DNA from: Streptomyces durmitorensis
GTDB lineage: Bacteria; Actinomycetota; Actinomycetes; Streptomycetales; Streptomycetaceae
Assembly (NCBI RefSeq): GCF_023498005.1
Contig: NZ_CP097289.1
Location: 7,688,001 to 7,752,000 of the forward strand
Direction of reading: 5' to 3'
Length of the DNA stretch: 64,000 nucleotides
This document shows, one piece after another, positions 9,653-18,779 of the stretch; within the stretch, counting starts at the first letter, position 1; every line of letters begins with the position of its first letter. The notes below the pieces were generated by a model, which saw only the letters and a list, made by a program, of their open reading frames with translations, was not told the DNA's origin and did no database searches. The translations under genes and the position numbers were made by a program.

Positions 9653-10324
9653 ATGCTGAACAAGTACGCGCGTGCATTCTTCACGCGTGTTCTCACACCG
9701 TTCGCCGCGTTTCTCATCCGTCGCGGCGTGAGCCCCGACGCGGTCACGTTCATCGGCACCGCCGGTGTGGTGGCGGGCGCGCTGGTCTTCTTCCCCCGCG
9801 GAGAGTTCTTCTGGGGCACGATCGTCATCACGCTCTTCGTGTTCTCCGACCTCGTCGACGGGAACATGGCGCGGCAGCTGGGACGCTCCAGCCGCTGGGG
9901 AGCCTTCCTCGACTCGACACTCGACCGGGTGGCCGACAGCGCGATCTTCGGTGGCCTGGCGCTCTGGTACGCGGGCTCCGGCGACAACGACGTCCTGTGC
10001 GCCGTCTCCATCTTCTGCCTGGCCAGCGGCCAGGTGGTCTCGTACACGAAGGCGCGCGGCGAGGCGATCGGCCTGCCCGTCGCCGTCAACGGCCTGGTGG
10101 AGCGCGCCGAGCGCCTGGTGATCTCGCTGGTCGCCGCGGGCCTGGCGGGACTGCACAAGTTCGGGGTCCCCGGCATCGACGTCCTGCTGCCGATCGCCCT
10201 GTGGATCGTCGCCGTGGGCAGCCTCGTCACGCTCGTCCAGCGCGTCGTGACCGTGCGCAAGGAGGCCGCCGAGGCGGACGCGGCCACGCAGGCACCGGCC
10301 CAGGGCAGTGAGGCCACGTCGTGA
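9653..10324 (+). CDS. pgsA: Phosphatidylinositol phosphate synthase
   Basis: Integral membrane CDP-alcohol phosphotransferase, 223 residues, with the family signature spread over DGNMARQLGRSSRWG and FLDSTLDRVAD (D-G-x2-A-R-x8-G-x3-D-x3-D). In actinobacteria the enzyme at this position joins CDP-diacylglycerol and inositol-1-phosphate, the first step to phosphatidylinositol. The assignment to inositol rather than glycerol phosphate rests on the following two genes, which are the mannoside pathway. The ATG has a GGGAAGG ribosome site. Its stop overlaps the GTG of the next gene. Confidence 0.9.
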   Translation: MLNKYARAFFTRVLTPFAAFLIRRGVSPDAVTFIGTAGVVAGALVFFPRGEFFWGTIVITLFVFSDLVDGNMARQLGRSSRWGAFLDSTLDRVADSAIFGGLALWYAGSGDNDVLCAVSIFCLASGQVVSYTKARGEAIGLPVAVNGLVERAERLVISLVAAGLAGLHKFGVPGIDVLLPIALWIVAVGSLVTLVQRVVTVRKEAAEADAATQAPAQGSEATS

Positions 10325-11259
10325 AGGACCGACTGACCGACGCGCTCTACGGAGCAGCCTGGAGCACGGTCAAGAAGCTCCCGGAACCGGTGGCGGTACG
10401 CCTCGGCCGGACCATCGCCGACACCGTGTGGAAGCGGCGCGGCAAGGGCATCCTGCGCCTGGAGGCCAACTACGCGCGCGTGGTGCCCGACGCGAGCCCG
10501 GAGCGCCTCGCCGAACTGTCCAGGGCGGGCATGCGCTCGTACCTGCGCTACTGGATGGAGTCGTTCCGGCTGCCGTCGTGGAGCCGGGAGCGTATCGGGG
10601 CAGGCGTCGCCATCAACGACCTCCACCGGCTGACGGACGGCCTGGCCTCCGGCAAGGGCGTCATTCTGGCCCTTCCGCACCTGGGCAACTGGGACCTGGC
10701 GGGCGCATGGGTCACCACGAAGCTGGACACGCCGTTCACGACGGTCGCCGAGCGCCTCAAGCCCGAGACGCTGTACGACCGCTTCGTCGCCTACCGCGAG
10801 GGCCTCGGCATGGAGGTCCTGCCGCACGAGGGCGGCTCCGCCTTCGGCACCCTGGCGCGGCGGCTGCGCGCGGGCGGCCTGGTCTGCCTCGTCGCGGACC
10901 GGGACCTCTCGGCCTCCGGCGTCGAGGTGAAGTTCTTCGGGGACACCGCGCGGATGCCCGCGGGGCCCGCGATCCTCGCGCAGCAGACGGGAGCGCTGTT
11001 GCTGCCCGTCACTCTCTGGTTCGACGAGACGCCCGTCATGAAGGGGCGTGTTCACGCCCCCATCGATGTCCCCGAGACAGGTACCCGCACGGAGAAGACG
11101 TCTGTCATGACGCAGGCGCTGGCAGACGCCTTCGCCACGGGTATCGCCGACCATCCGGAGGACTGGCACATGCTGCAGCGCTTGTGGCTCGCTGATCTCG
11201 ACCCCGCGAAGGGGCCCGCCGACGGTTCCGGGCACCCCGCCGAGGGGACCGCCCCGTGA
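10321..11259 (+). CDS. Phosphatidylinositol mannoside acyltransferase
   Basis: 312-residue member of the HtrB/PatA lysophospholipid acyltransferase family, acting at the inner face of the membrane. The catalytic pair is visible as HLGNWD (HX4D), and the conserved block with VADRDLS follows. In the mycobacterial pathway the neighbour of PimA acylates the mannose of phosphatidylinositol mannosides. GTG start overlaps the pgsA stop by 4 nt, and its own stop overlaps the next start, so the three genes are one coupled unit. Confidence 0.88.
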   Translation: MKDRLTDALYGAAWSTVKKLPEPVAVRLGRTIADTVWKRRGKGILRLEANYARVVPDASPERLAELSRAGMRSYLRYWMESFRLPSWSRERIGAGVAINDLHRLTDGLASGKGVILALPHLGNWDLAGAWVTTKLDTPFTTVAERLKPETLYDRFVAYREGLGMEVLPHEGGSAFGTLARRLRAGGLVCLVADRDLSASGVEVKFFGDTARMPAGPAILAQQTGALLLPVTLWFDETPVMKGRVHAPIDVPETGTRTEKTSVMTQALADAFATGIADHPEDWHMLQRLWLADLDPAKGPADGSGHPAEGTAP

Positions 11260-12416
11260 GGATCGGCATCGTCTGCCCCTACTCGTGGGACGTGCCGGGC
11301 GGCGTCCAGTTCCACATCCGCGACCTCGCGGAGCATCTGATCCGCCTCGGGCACGAGGTGTCCGTCCTGGCCCCGGCGGATGACGAGACCCCCCTTCCGC
11401 CGTACGTCGTGTCGGCGGGCCGCGCCGTCCCGGTTCCGTACAACGGCTCGGTGGCCCGGCTCAACTTCGGGTTCCTCTCGGCCGCGCGGGTGCGGCGCTG
11501 GCTGCACGACGGCACCTTCGACGTCATCCACATCCACGAGCCGACCTCGCCCTCCCTGGGGCTGCTCACGTGCTGGGCGGCGCAGGGCCCGATCGTCGCG
11601 ACGTTCCACACGTCCAACCCGCGCTCGCGGGCGATGATCGCGGCGTACCCGATCCTGCAGCCCGCCCTGGAGAAGATCAGCGCGCGCATCGCGGTGAGCG
11701 AGTACGCGCGCCGCACGCTCGTCGAGCACCTGGGCGGCGACGCGGTCGTCATCCCGAACGGCGTGGACGTCGACTTCTTCACCAAGGTCGAGCCCAAGGC
11801 GGAGTGGCAGGGCGGCACGATCGGCTTCATCGGCCGCATCGACGAGCCGCGCAAGGGCCTTCCGGTGCTGATGAAGGCGCTGCCGAAGATCCTCGCCGAG
11901 CGCCCCGACACCCGGCTGCTCGTCGCGGGCCGCGGCGACGAGCACGAGGCCGTCTCCTCGCTGCCCGTCGAGATGCGCGAACGCGTGGAGTTCCTCGGCA
12001 TGGTCAGCGACGAGGACAAGGCGCGGCTGCTGCGCAGCGTGGACGTGTACGTCGCTCCCAACACCGGGGGCGAGAGCTTCGGGATCATCCTGGTCGAGGC
12101 CCTTTCGGCGGGCGCACCCGTCCTCGCCAGCGATCTGGACGCCTTCGCGCAGGTCCTCGACCAGGGCGCCGCGGGCGACCTGTTCACCAACGAGGACGCG
12201 GACTCGCTGGCCGCCGGGGCGCTGCGGCTCCTGGGCGACCCCGAGCGCCGCGAGGAGCTGCGGGAGCGCGGCAGCAAGCACGTGCGCCGCTTCGACTGGT
12301 CGACGGTGGGCGCCGACATCCTCTCGGTGTACGAGACGGTGGCGGACGGCGCGGCGGCGGTGGCCGCCGATGAACGCGCGAGCCTCCGGTCGCGCTTCGG
12401 GCTCGCACGGGACTGA
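11256..12416 (+). CDS. pimA: Phosphatidyl-myo-inositol mannosyltransferase
   Basis: GT4-family glycosyltransferase of 386 residues that would transfer mannose from GDP-mannose to phosphatidylinositol. The N-terminal MRIGIVCPYSWDVPGGVQFH with the glycine loop and the C-terminal nucleotide-sugar motif GGESFGIILVEALSAG (E-x7-E) are as in PimA. Position right after pgsA and the acyltransferase supports the function. GTG start, 4-nt overlap. A strong hairpin follows. Confidence 0.87.
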   Translation: MRIGIVCPYSWDVPGGVQFHIRDLAEHLIRLGHEVSVLAPADDETPLPPYVVSAGRAVPVPYNGSVARLNFGFLSAARVRRWLHDGTFDVIHIHEPTSPSLGLLTCWAAQGPIVATFHTSNPRSRAMIAAYPILQPALEKISARIAVSEYARRTLVEHLGGDAVVIPNGVDVDFFTKVEPKAEWQGGTIGFIGRIDEPRKGLPVLMKALPKILAERPDTRLLVAGRGDEHEAVSSLPVEMRERVEFLGMVSDEDKARLLRSVDVYVAPNTGGESFGIILVEALSAGAPVLASDLDAFAQVLDQGAAGDLFTNEDADSLAAGALRLLGDPERREELRERGSKHVRRFDWSTVGADILSVYETVADGAAAVAADERASLRSRFGLARD

Positions 12417-12422
12417 ACCGCT

Positions 12423-12458
12423 CGCCGGGTTCCCCGTGACGGAGCGGGGGGCCCGGCG
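12423..12458 (+). terminator. Terminator of the pgsA-pimA operon
   Basis: Stem of 14 pairs (two G-U) with arms CGCCGGG and CCCGGCG at the base and an 8-nt loop, starting 7 nt after pimA. No U-run follows, as is common in this GC-rich genome. Confidence 0.7.
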
Positions 12459-12482
12459 GTGAACCGGCGCCGCCGATGCGAC

Positions 12483-12488
12483 TAGCCT
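12483..12488 (+). promoter_or_regulatory. -10 box of a leaderless promoter
   Basis: TAGCCT ends 7 nt before the GTG at 12496, so the transcript would begin at about the start codon. The gene has no ribosome site, consistent with leaderless translation. Confidence 0.5.
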
Positions 12489-12495
12489 TCCCCCG

Positions 12496-13041
12496 GTGAC
12501 CTCGACACTGATCTGGATCGCGGTAGCCCTCTTCGCGATCGGCCTCTACCTGAGCTGGACCGCGGGCCGGCTCGACCGGCTGCACGCACGCATCGACGCG
12601 GCCCGCGCCGCTCTCGACGCCCAGCTGCTGCGCCGCGCCTCGGTCGCCCAGGAGCTGGCCACCTCAGGGGTGCTCGACCCCGCGGCCTCCATCGTGCTCT
12701 ACGAAGCGGCGCACGCGGCCCGGCAGGCGGAGGAGGAGCACCGCGAAGTCGCCGAGAGCGAGCTCAGCCAGGCGCTGCGCGCGATCTTCGGCGAGGTGCA
12801 GCAGGTGGAGGCGGTGCGCGAGGCCCCGGGCGGCGACGAGGCGGCGACCGAACTGGCCGCGGCCGTGCGCCGGGTGCCGATGGCCCGGCGGTTCCACAAC
12901 GACGCCGTACGCGCGGCCCGCGCCCTGCGCAGGCACCGCAAGGTCCGCTGGTTCCGCCTCGCGGGGCACGCGCCGTTCCCGATGGCCTTCGAGATGGACG
13001 ACGAGCCGCCGGTCGCGCTGGCCGACCGCGCGACCACATAG
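12496..13041 (+). CDS. LemA-like membrane-anchored protein
   Basis: 181 residues. One N-terminal membrane helix (LIWIAVALFAIGLYLSW) with little before it, then a long helical, Ala/Glu/Arg-rich cytoplasmic or extracytoplasmic domain resembling the LemA family (RLDRLHARIDAARAALDAQL, RRVPMARRFHNDAVRAARALRR). Function unknown. The GTG start fits a leaderless transcript. It follows the pimA terminator, so it is not part of the lipid operon. Confidence 0.7.
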   Translation: MTSTLIWIAVALFAIGLYLSWTAGRLDRLHARIDAARAALDAQLLRRASVAQELATSGVLDPAASIVLYEAAHAARQAEEEHREVAESELSQALRAIFGEVQQVEAVREAPGGDEAATELAAAVRRVPMARRFHNDAVRAARALRRHRKVRWFRLAGHAPFPMAFEMDDEPPVALADRATT

Positions 13042-13179
13042 AGCCACCACACACGCCGCTGACCAGGGGCGTCCGGGAAAAATGAGCCACGGGTCGTCTA
13101 TTGGCCCTTGCTGTGGACTGGTCGCCGGGAGTTTCCTCGTAGACGCAGTAACCCGTCTTCAGCGAGCGAGGTCAACTCC

Positions 13180-14094
13180 GTGTCCAGCACCCTCCCCAGC
13201 AGCAACCAGTCGCCCGAGACCGGCACCGCGCGCGTCAAGCGCGGCATGGCCGAGCAGCTCAAGGGCGGCGTCATCATGGACGTCGTCAACGCCGAGCAGG
13301 CGAAGATAGCCGAGGACGCCGGCGCGGTGGCCGTCATGGCGCTGGAGCGGGTTCCTGCCGACATCCGCAAGGACGGCGGCGTGGCCCGGATGTCCGACCC
13401 GAACATGATCGAAGAGATCATCGAGGCCGTCTCCATCCCCGTCATGGCCAAGTCCCGCATCGGCCACTTCGTCGAGGCCCAGGTGCTCCAGTCCCTCGGC
13501 GTCGACTACATCGACGAGTCCGAGGTCCTGACCCCGGCCGACGAGGTCAACCACAGCGACAAGTTCGCCTTCACGACCCCGTTCGTGTGTGGCGCCACCA
13601 ACCTGGGCGAGGCCCTGCGCCGCATCGCCGAGGGCGCGGCCATGATCCGCTCCAAGGGTGAGGCCGGCACCGGCAACGTCGTCGAGGCCGTGCGCCACCT
13701 GCGCCAGATCAAGAACGAGATCGCCAAGCTGCGCGGCTTCGACAACAACGAGCTGTACGCCGCCGCCAAGGACCTGCGCGCCCCGTACGAGCTGGTCAAG
13801 GAGGTCTCCGAGCTGGGCAAGCTGCCGGTGGTCCTCTTCTCGGCCGGTGGCGTCGCCACCCCCGCCGACGCCGCTCTGATGCGTCAGCTCGGCGCCGAGG
13901 GCGTCTTCGTCGGCTCCGGCATCTTCAAGTCGGGCGACCCGGCCGCGCGCGCCGCCGCCATCGTGAAGGCCACCACCTTCTACGACGACCCCAAGATCAT
14001 CGCGGACGCTTCCCGCAACCTCGGCGAGGCCATGGTCGGCATCAACTGCGACACCCTCCCCGAGGCCGAGCGCTATGCCAACCGCGGCTGGTAA
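13180..14094 (+). CDS. pdxS: Pyridoxal 5'-phosphate synthase, PdxS subunit
   Basis: Synthase subunit of the DXP-independent vitamin B6 pathway, 304 residues; joins ribose 5-phosphate, glyceraldehyde 3-phosphate and ammonia into PLP. The barrel shows GGVIMDVVN, the lysine-bearing [13 protein letters not shown] and [14 protein letters not shown] phosphate-binding loop. The GTG at 13180 with GAGG upstream is chosen; the open frame back to 13108 has no site. It is 12 nt from pdxT, its glutaminase partner. Confidence 0.96.
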   Translation: MSSTLPSSNQSPETGTARVKRGMAEQLKGGVIMDVVNAEQAKIAEDAGAVAVMALERVPADIRKDGGVARMSDPNMIEEIIEAVSIPVMAKSRIGHFVEAQVLQSLGVDYIDESEVLTPADEVNHSDKFAFTTPFVCGATNLGEALRRIAEGAAMIRSKGEAGTGNVVEAVRHLRQIKNEIAKLRGFDNNELYAAAKDLRAPYELVKEVSELGKLPVVLFSAGGVATPADAALMRQLGAEGVFVGSGIFKSGDPAARAAAIVKATTFYDDPKIIADASRNLGEAMVGINCDTLPEAERYANRGW

Positions 14095-14106
14095 GGCACC
14101 ACGCAG

Positions 14107-14712
14107 ATGACTGACACCCCTGTAGTCGGCGTCCTGGCTCTCCAGGGCGACGTACGGGAACACTTGATCGCCCTGGCCTCGGCGGACGCCGTGGCCAGGC
14201 CGGTCAGGCGTCCCGAAGAGCTGGCCGACGTGGACGGCCTGGTCATCCCCGGCGGTGAGTCCACCACCATCTCCAAACTGGCCGCCCTGTTCGGCCTGTT
14301 GGAGCCCCTGCGCGCACGCGTGCGCGCCGGTATGCCGGTCTACGGCACCTGCGCGGGCCTGATCATGCTCGCCGACAAGATCCTGGATCCGCGCTCGGAG
14401 CAGGAGACCTTCGGCGGCATCGACATGATCGTGCGCCGCAATGCCTTCGGGCGGCAGAACGAGTCCTTCGAGGCGGCCGTCGCCATCGCCGGCATCGACG
14501 GCGCCCCCGTGGAGGGCGTCTTCATCCGCGCCCCCTGGGTCGAGTCGGTCGGCGCGAGCGTCGAGGTGCTCGCCGAGCACGAGGGTCACATCGTCGCCGT
14601 GCGCCAGGGCAACGCGCTCGCCACGTCGTTCCACCCCGAGCTGACGGGCGACCATCGCATGCACGAGCTGTTCGTGGGGATGGTGCGGGGGCACGCGGCG
14701 GCGGGATCCTAG
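14107..14712 (+). CDS. pdxT: Pyridoxal 5'-phosphate synthase, glutaminase subunit PdxT
   Basis: Class I-like glutamine amidotransferase of 201 residues that supplies ammonia to PdxS. Visible are the GGEST loop, the nucleophile cysteine in GTCAGLI and the His-Glu pair in HPELTGDHR. It directly follows pdxS and shares its transcript. Confidence 0.96.
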   Translation: MTDTPVVGVLALQGDVREHLIALASADAVARPVRRPEELADVDGLVIPGGESTTISKLAALFGLLEPLRARVRAGMPVYGTCAGLIMLADKILDPRSEQETFGGIDMIVRRNAFGRQNESFEAAVAIAGIDGAPVEGVFIRAPWVESVGASVEVLAEHEGHIVAVRQGNALATSFHPELTGDHRMHELFVGMVRGHAAAGS

Positions 14713-14718
14713 TAGGAT
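14713..14718 (+). promoter_or_regulatory. -10 box before yebC
   Basis: TAGGAT immediately after the pdxT stop codon, 43 nt before the yebC start; suggests that yebC also has its own transcript. The -35 region is not clear. Confidence 0.4.
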
Positions 14719-14760
14719 CTCTGCGTTCGTACAGTTGGGTAACGCGAAGGAGACAGGCAG

Positions 14761-15513
14761 ATGTCCGGCCACTCTAAATGGGCTACGACGAAGCACAAGA
14801 AGGCCGTGATTGACGCCAAGCGCGGCAAGCTCTTCGCGAAGATGATCAAGAACATCGAGGTCGCGGCCCGCACGGGCGGCGCCGACGTGTCCGGTAACCC
14901 GACCCTCTTCGACGCCATCCAGAAGGCCAAGAAGAGCTCGGTCCCGAACAAGAACATCGACTCCGCGGTCAAGCGCGGCGCCGGTCTCGAAGCCGGTGGC
15001 GCCGAGTACGAGACGATCATGTACGAGGGCTACGGCCCGAACGGCGTCGCGGTGCTCATCGAGTGCCTCACCGACAACCGCAACCGCGCGGCCTCGGACG
15101 TACGCGTCGCGATGACCCGCAACGGCGGCTCCATGGCCGACCCGGGCTCCGTCTCGTACCTCTTCAACCGCAAGGGCGTCGTGATCGTCCCCAAGGGCGA
15201 GCTGTCCGAGGACGACGTCCTCGGCGCGGTCCTCGACGCGGGCGCCGAAGAGGTCAACGACCTCGGCGAGTCCTTCGAGGTGCTCAGCGAGGCCACCGAC
15301 CTGGTCGCGGTCCGCACCTCGCTCCAGGACGCCGGCATCGACTACGACTCGGCCGACGCCAACTTCGTCCCGACCATGCAGGTCGAGCTGGACGAGGACG
15401 GCGCGCGGAAGATCTTCAAGCTGATCGACGCGCTCGAGGACAGCGACGACGTCCAGAACGTCTTCGCCAACTTCGACGTGAGCGACGAGGTCATGGAGAA
15501 GGTCGACGCGTAG
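14761..15513 (+). CDS. yebC: YebC/TACO1 family protein
   Basis: 250 residues, full length, beginning [20 protein letters not shown] as nearly all members do. Family members act as ribosome-associated translation factors at proline stretches (YebC2 group) or were described as transcription regulators; which applies here cannot be read. It has a strong GAAGGAG ribosome site. The neighbourhood yebC-ruvCAB is widely conserved. Confidence 0.95.
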   Translation: MSGHSKWATTKHKKAVIDAKRGKLFAKMIKNIEVAARTGGADVSGNPTLFDAIQKAKKSSVPNKNIDSAVKRGAGLEAGGAEYETIMYEGYGPNGVAVLIECLTDNRNRAASDVRVAMTRNGGSMADPGSVSYLFNRKGVVIVPKGELSEDDVLGAVLDAGAEEVNDLGESFEVLSEATDLVAVRTSLQDAGIDYDSADANFVPTMQVELDEDGARKIFKLIDALEDSDDVQNVFANFDVSDEVMEKVDA

Positions 15514-15536
15514 CGCTGTCGCGAGCTGAGCAGTTT

Positions 15537-15574
15537 CGGCGGGCCGGGTGGGACACACGTCCACCGGCCCGCCG
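15537..15574 (+). terminator. Terminator after yebC
   Basis: Long GC stem with arms CGGCGGGCCGG and CCGGCCCGCCG, continuing with bulges to a short ACAC loop, 24 nt after the yebC stop. It separates yebC from ruvC. Confidence 0.65.
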
Positions 15575-15645
15575 CTGTTGTCGGTGGCAGCGGATAGCCT
15601 GGCGTGAAGTTCGAAGATCGCCGCGGCGACGAGGGGAGGGCGCGC

Positions 15646-16221
15646 ATGCGCGTACTGGGGGTGGACCCCGGGCTGACCCGGTGCGGCGTGGGCGTCGTCG
15701 ACGGGGTCGCCGGGCGGCAGCTGACCATGCGCGCCGTCGGTGTCGTACGGACGCCGCCGGACGCCGAGTTGGGCCACCGCCTGGTCGCCATCGAGCAGGG
15801 CATCGAGCAGTGGCTCGACGAGCACGACCCCGAAGTCCTCGCCGTGGAGCGGGTGTTCAGCCAGCACAACGTGCGTACGGTCATGGGCACCGCCCAGGCC
15901 AGCGCCGTGGCCATGCTCTGCGCGTCGCGCCGCGGCATCCCCGTCGCCCTGCACACCCCCAGCGAGGTCAAGGCCGCCGTCACCGGCAGCGGCCGTGCCG
16001 ACAAGGCGCAGGTCGGAGCGATGGTCACCCGCCTCCTGCGGCTCGACGCACCGCCCAAGCCGGCCGACGCGGCGGACGCCCTCGCCCTCGCCATCTGTCA
16101 CATCTGGCGCGCCCCCGCGCAGAATCGCCTCCAGCAGGCGGTGGCCCAGAATCGCCTCCAGCAGGCCGCAGCCCTGCACGCATCGAAGACCGCACCAGCA
16201 CAGAAAGGCCGTACCGCATGA
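15646..16221 (+). CDS. ruvC: Crossover junction endodeoxyribonuclease RuvC
   Basis: 191-residue Holliday-junction resolvase. Acidic catalytic residues are visible in [12 protein letters not shown] (Asp7), [10 protein letters not shown] (Glu) and the C-terminal [17 protein letters not shown] at 15646 has GAGGGGAGGG upstream; the frame open from 15604 lacks a site. The C-terminal tail carries a 9-residue tandem duplication (QNRLQQAVA / QNRLQQAAA) beyond the catalytic domain. Stop overlaps the ruvA start. Confidence 0.96.
   Translation: MRVLGVDPGLTRCGVGVVDGVAGRQLTMRAVGVVRTPPDAELGHRLVAIEQGIEQWLDEHDPEVLAVERVFSQHNVRTVMGTAQASAVAMLCASRRGIPVALHTPSEVKAAVTGSGRADKAQVGAMVTRLLRLDAPPKPADAADALALAICHIWRAPAQNRLQQAVAQNRLQQAAALHASKTAPAQKGRTA
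16120..16173 (+). repeat. 27-bp tandem duplication in the ruvC tail
   Basis: The 20-nt block starting CAGAATCGCC occurs at 16120-16139 and again at 16147-16166, period 27 nt, in frame, so it adds 9 residues to the RuvC C-terminus without breaking the frame. Confidence 0.85.
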
Positions 16222-16826
16222 TCGCCTTCGTCAGCGGCCCCGTGGCCGCACTCGCCCCCGACACCGCGGTGGTCGAGGTCGGCGGTATCGGCATGGCCGT
16301 CCAGTGCACGCCGAACACGCTCTCCACCCTGCGCCTCGGCCAGCCGGCCAAGCTCGCCACCTCCCTGGTCGTCCGCGAGGACTCCCTGACTCTGTACGGC
16401 TTCGCGGACGACGACGAGCGCCAGACCTTCGAGCTCCTGCAGACCGCCAGCGGCGTCGGGCCCCGCCTCGCGCAGGCCATGCTCGCCGTGCACAGCCCGG
16501 ACGCCCTGCGCCGCGCGGTCGCCACCGGCGACGAGAAGGCGCTCACCGCGGTCCCGGGCATCGGCAAGAAGGGCGCCCAGAAGCTGCTGCTTGAGTACAA
16601 GGACCGGCTCGGCGAGCCCCTCGGCACCGGCGGTCCCGCGATCGGCACCCCGGTCACCTCCGGCTGGAGCGACCAGCTGCACGCGGCGCTCATCGGCCTG
16701 GGGTATGCGACGCGCGAGGCCGACGAAGCCGTCGCCGCCGTCACCCCGCAGGCCGAGGCGTCCGAGAAGCCGCAGGTGGGCCAGCTCCTCAAGGCCGCGC
16801 TCCAGACGCTGAACCGCACCCGCTAG
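16218..16826 (+). CDS. ruvA: Holliday junction branch migration protein RuvA
   Basis: 202 residues. OB-fold N-terminal domain from [12 protein letters not shown], two helix-hairpin-helix motifs ([17 protein letters not shown] and [16 protein letters not shown]), and the C-terminal domain III that contacts RuvB. Tetramer that binds four-way junctions. ATG overlaps the ruvC stop (ATGA). Confidence 0.97.
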   Translation: MIAFVSGPVAALAPDTAVVEVGGIGMAVQCTPNTLSTLRLGQPAKLATSLVVREDSLTLYGFADDDERQTFELLQTASGVGPRLAQAMLAVHSPDALRRAVATGDEKALTAVPGIGKKGAQKLLLEYKDRLGEPLGTGGPAIGTPVTSGWSDQLHAALIGLGYATREADEAVAAVTPQAEASEKPQVGQLLKAALQTLNRTR

Positions 16827-16891
16827 CCCGCACCCGCCAGCCCCTGCCCCTGACGCCCCTGACCACCAGAACCACATCGCGAGGCGAGCTC

Positions 16892-17974
16892 ATGAACTGG
16901 GACGAGACGACCGACGAAGCGACCGCCGCACCCGGCGCGGCCGAGCGGCTCGTGGGTGCGTCCGCCGACGGCGAGGACCAGGCGGTCGAGGCCGCCCTTC
17001 GCCCCAAGGACCTGGGCGAGTTCATCGGCCAGGAGAAGGTCCGCGAGCAGCTCGACCTCGTCCTGCGCGCGGCCCGCGCACGCGGCGCCACCGCCGACCA
17101 CGTCCTGCTCTCCGGCGCCCCCGGCCTCGGCAAGACCACCCTCTCGATGATCATCGCGGCCGAGATGGGCGCCCCGATCCGCATCACCAGTGGCCCGGCC
17201 ATCCAGCACGCGGGCGACCTCGCCGCGATCCTCTCCTCCCTCCAGGAGGGAGAGGTCCTCTTCCTGGACGAGATCCACCGGATGTCACGCCCCGCCGAAG
17301 AGATGCTCTACATGGCGATGGAGGACTTCCGCGTCGACGTCATCGTCGGCAAGGGCCCCGGCGCCACGGCCATCCCGCTGGAACTGCCGCCCTTCACCCT
17401 GGTCGGCGCCACCACCAGGGCGGGTCTGCTGCCGCCGCCGCTGCGTGACCGCTTCGGTTTCACCGCGCACATGGAGTTCTACGAACCGGCCGAGCTGGAG
17501 CGGGTCGTCCATCGCTCCGCCCAGCTGCTCGACGTGGAGATCGACCCGCAGGGCGCCGCCGAGATCGCGGGACGCTCGCGCGGCACGCCCCGTATCGCCA
17601 ACCGCCTGCTGCGCCGCGTCCGGGACTATGCGCAGGTCAAGGCCGACGGAGTGATCAACAGGGACATCGCGGGCGCGGCCCTCAAGGTCTACGAGGTGGA
17701 CGCCCGCGGCCTGGACCGCCTGGACCGCGCCGTCCTCGAAGCCCTGCTCAAGCTCTTCGGCGGCGGGCCCGTGGGCCTGTCGACGCTCGCGGTCGCCGTG
17801 GGGGAGGAGCGCGAGACGGTCGAGGAGGTCGCCGAGCCCTTCCTGGTGCGGGAGGGACTGCTCGCGCGCACCCCCCGGGGCCGGGTCGGGACGCCCGCCG
17901 CATGGGCGCATCTCGGCCTTGTTCCACCACGGCAGGCGGGCGGAATCGGACAAGGGGACCTGTTCGGGGCGTGA
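16892..17974 (+). CDS. ruvB: Holliday junction helicase RuvB
   Basis: AAA+ motor of 360 residues. Walker [10 protein letters not shown], Walker B FLDEIHR, sensor 1 [18 protein letters not shown] and the C-terminal winged helix with TPRGR are all present. It drives branch migration with RuvA. It follows ruvA by 65 nt with its own ribosome site GCGAGG. Confidence 0.97.
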   Translation: MNWDETTDEATAAPGAAERLVGASADGEDQAVEAALRPKDLGEFIGQEKVREQLDLVLRAARARGATADHVLLSGAPGLGKTTLSMIIAAEMGAPIRITSGPAIQHAGDLAAILSSLQEGEVLFLDEIHRMSRPAEEMLYMAMEDFRVDVIVGKGPGATAIPLELPPFTLVGATTRAGLLPPPLRDRFGFTAHMEFYEPAELERVVHRSAQLLDVEIDPQGAAEIAGRSRGTPRIANRLLRRVRDYAQVKADGVINRDIAGAALKVYEVDARGLDRLDRAVLEALLKLFGGGPVGLSTLAVAVGEERETVEEVAEPFLVREGLLARTPRGRVGTPAAWAHLGLVPPRQAGGIGQGDLFGA

Positions 17975-18021
17975 CGGCGCGCGTAGTGGAACGGTCAGGA
18001 ACTGCGGTGCCATGCTGAGCG

Positions 18022-18051
18022 TTGTTCCTTAGGTGCGGACTCGCTTAGACT
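18022..18051 (+). promoter_or_regulatory. Housekeeping promoter for yajC-secDF
   Basis: TTGTTC (18022-18027), 18-nt spacer, TAGACT (18046-18051): a good match to the main sigma factor consensus. It would give a leader of about 80 nt before yajC. Confidence 0.6.
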
Positions 18052-18138
18052 CCGCCGATGCCGCCCTTGTGGGCGGCGTGCCCACCCCCGTCCATCAGGC
18101 CGCTTATCTGCGCGGTCATGCGAAGGAAACTCCGTCCC

Positions 18139-18609
18139 GTGAATATCGTGACCCTCCTCCCCTTCATCGTGCTCATCGGGGCCATGTTCCTGATGACGCG
18201 CTCCGCCAAGAAGAAGCAGCAGGCGGCCGCGCAGATGCGCAATGAGATGCAGCCCGGCACCGGCATCCGCACGATCGGGGGCATGTACGCCACCGTCAAG
18301 GAGGTTCACGACGACGCCGTCCTCCTTGAGGTGGCTCCTGGTGTGCACGCGTTCTACGCGAAGAACTCCGTGGGCGCCGTCCTGGACGACGACGAGTACA
18401 ACCGCATCGTCCACGGCACGAGTGAAGACCTGAAGTCGGACAACCCCGTCGTCCTGGACGACGCCTCCTCCCTGACCGAGACCGACGAGCCCGCCGCCGG
18501 CGCTTCCGACGACTCGCCCATCGACCTCGGCAAGAAGGACGCGGACAGCGCCCCCGAGGCCGACGACGCCGAGCCGAAGAAGACCGACGGCGAGTCCGAC
18601 ACGAAGTAA
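18139..18609 (+). CDS. yajC: Preprotein translocase subunit YajC
   Basis: 156 residues. One N-terminal membrane helix (IVTLLPFIVLIGAMFLM) followed by the conserved RSAKKKQQ stretch and the small beta domain (MQPGTGIRTIGGMYATV). The last 55 residues are an acidic Ser/Asp/Glu tail longer than in Gram-negative YajC. It joins SecD and SecF to assist Sec export. The GTG at 18139 has AAGGA upstream; the upstream open frame to 18058 lacks a site and contains the promoter. Confidence 0.93.
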   Translation: MNIVTLLPFIVLIGAMFLMTRSAKKKQQAAAQMRNEMQPGTGIRTIGGMYATVKEVHDDAVLLEVAPGVHAFYAKNSVGAVLDDDEYNRIVHGTSEDLKSDNPVVLDDASSLTETDEPAAGASDDSPIDLGKKDADSAPEADDAEPKKTDGESDTK

Positions 18610-18617
18610 CCACCACC

Positions 18618-18657
18618 GGGGTCCGTGGGGCGCGCCGCTCGCGCTGCCACGGCCCCC
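18618..18657 (+). terminator. Hairpin between yajC and secD
   Basis: Arms GGGGTCCGTGG and CCACGGCCCCC pair with one mismatch around a GC-rich 18-nt loop. It may attenuate or partly terminate between yajC and secD, or stabilise an end. Confidence 0.45.
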
Positions 18658-18779
18658 TCAGTGCGTGGGTTTCGTGACGGGTCTCGACACCATTCATGGC
18701 CGCCCAACCTGGGAACTCCCCGCTCAGCGATGGGGGCAGTGCACCGGACGCCGGGCGGTTGGACAGGGAGAACGAGAAG

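Noticed and set aside
13159..16179. 1006-codon reverse-strand open frame opposite pdxS, pdxT, yebC and ruvC
   Set aside because: It is a shadow of four clear forward genes; high GC keeps stop codons rare on the opposite strand.
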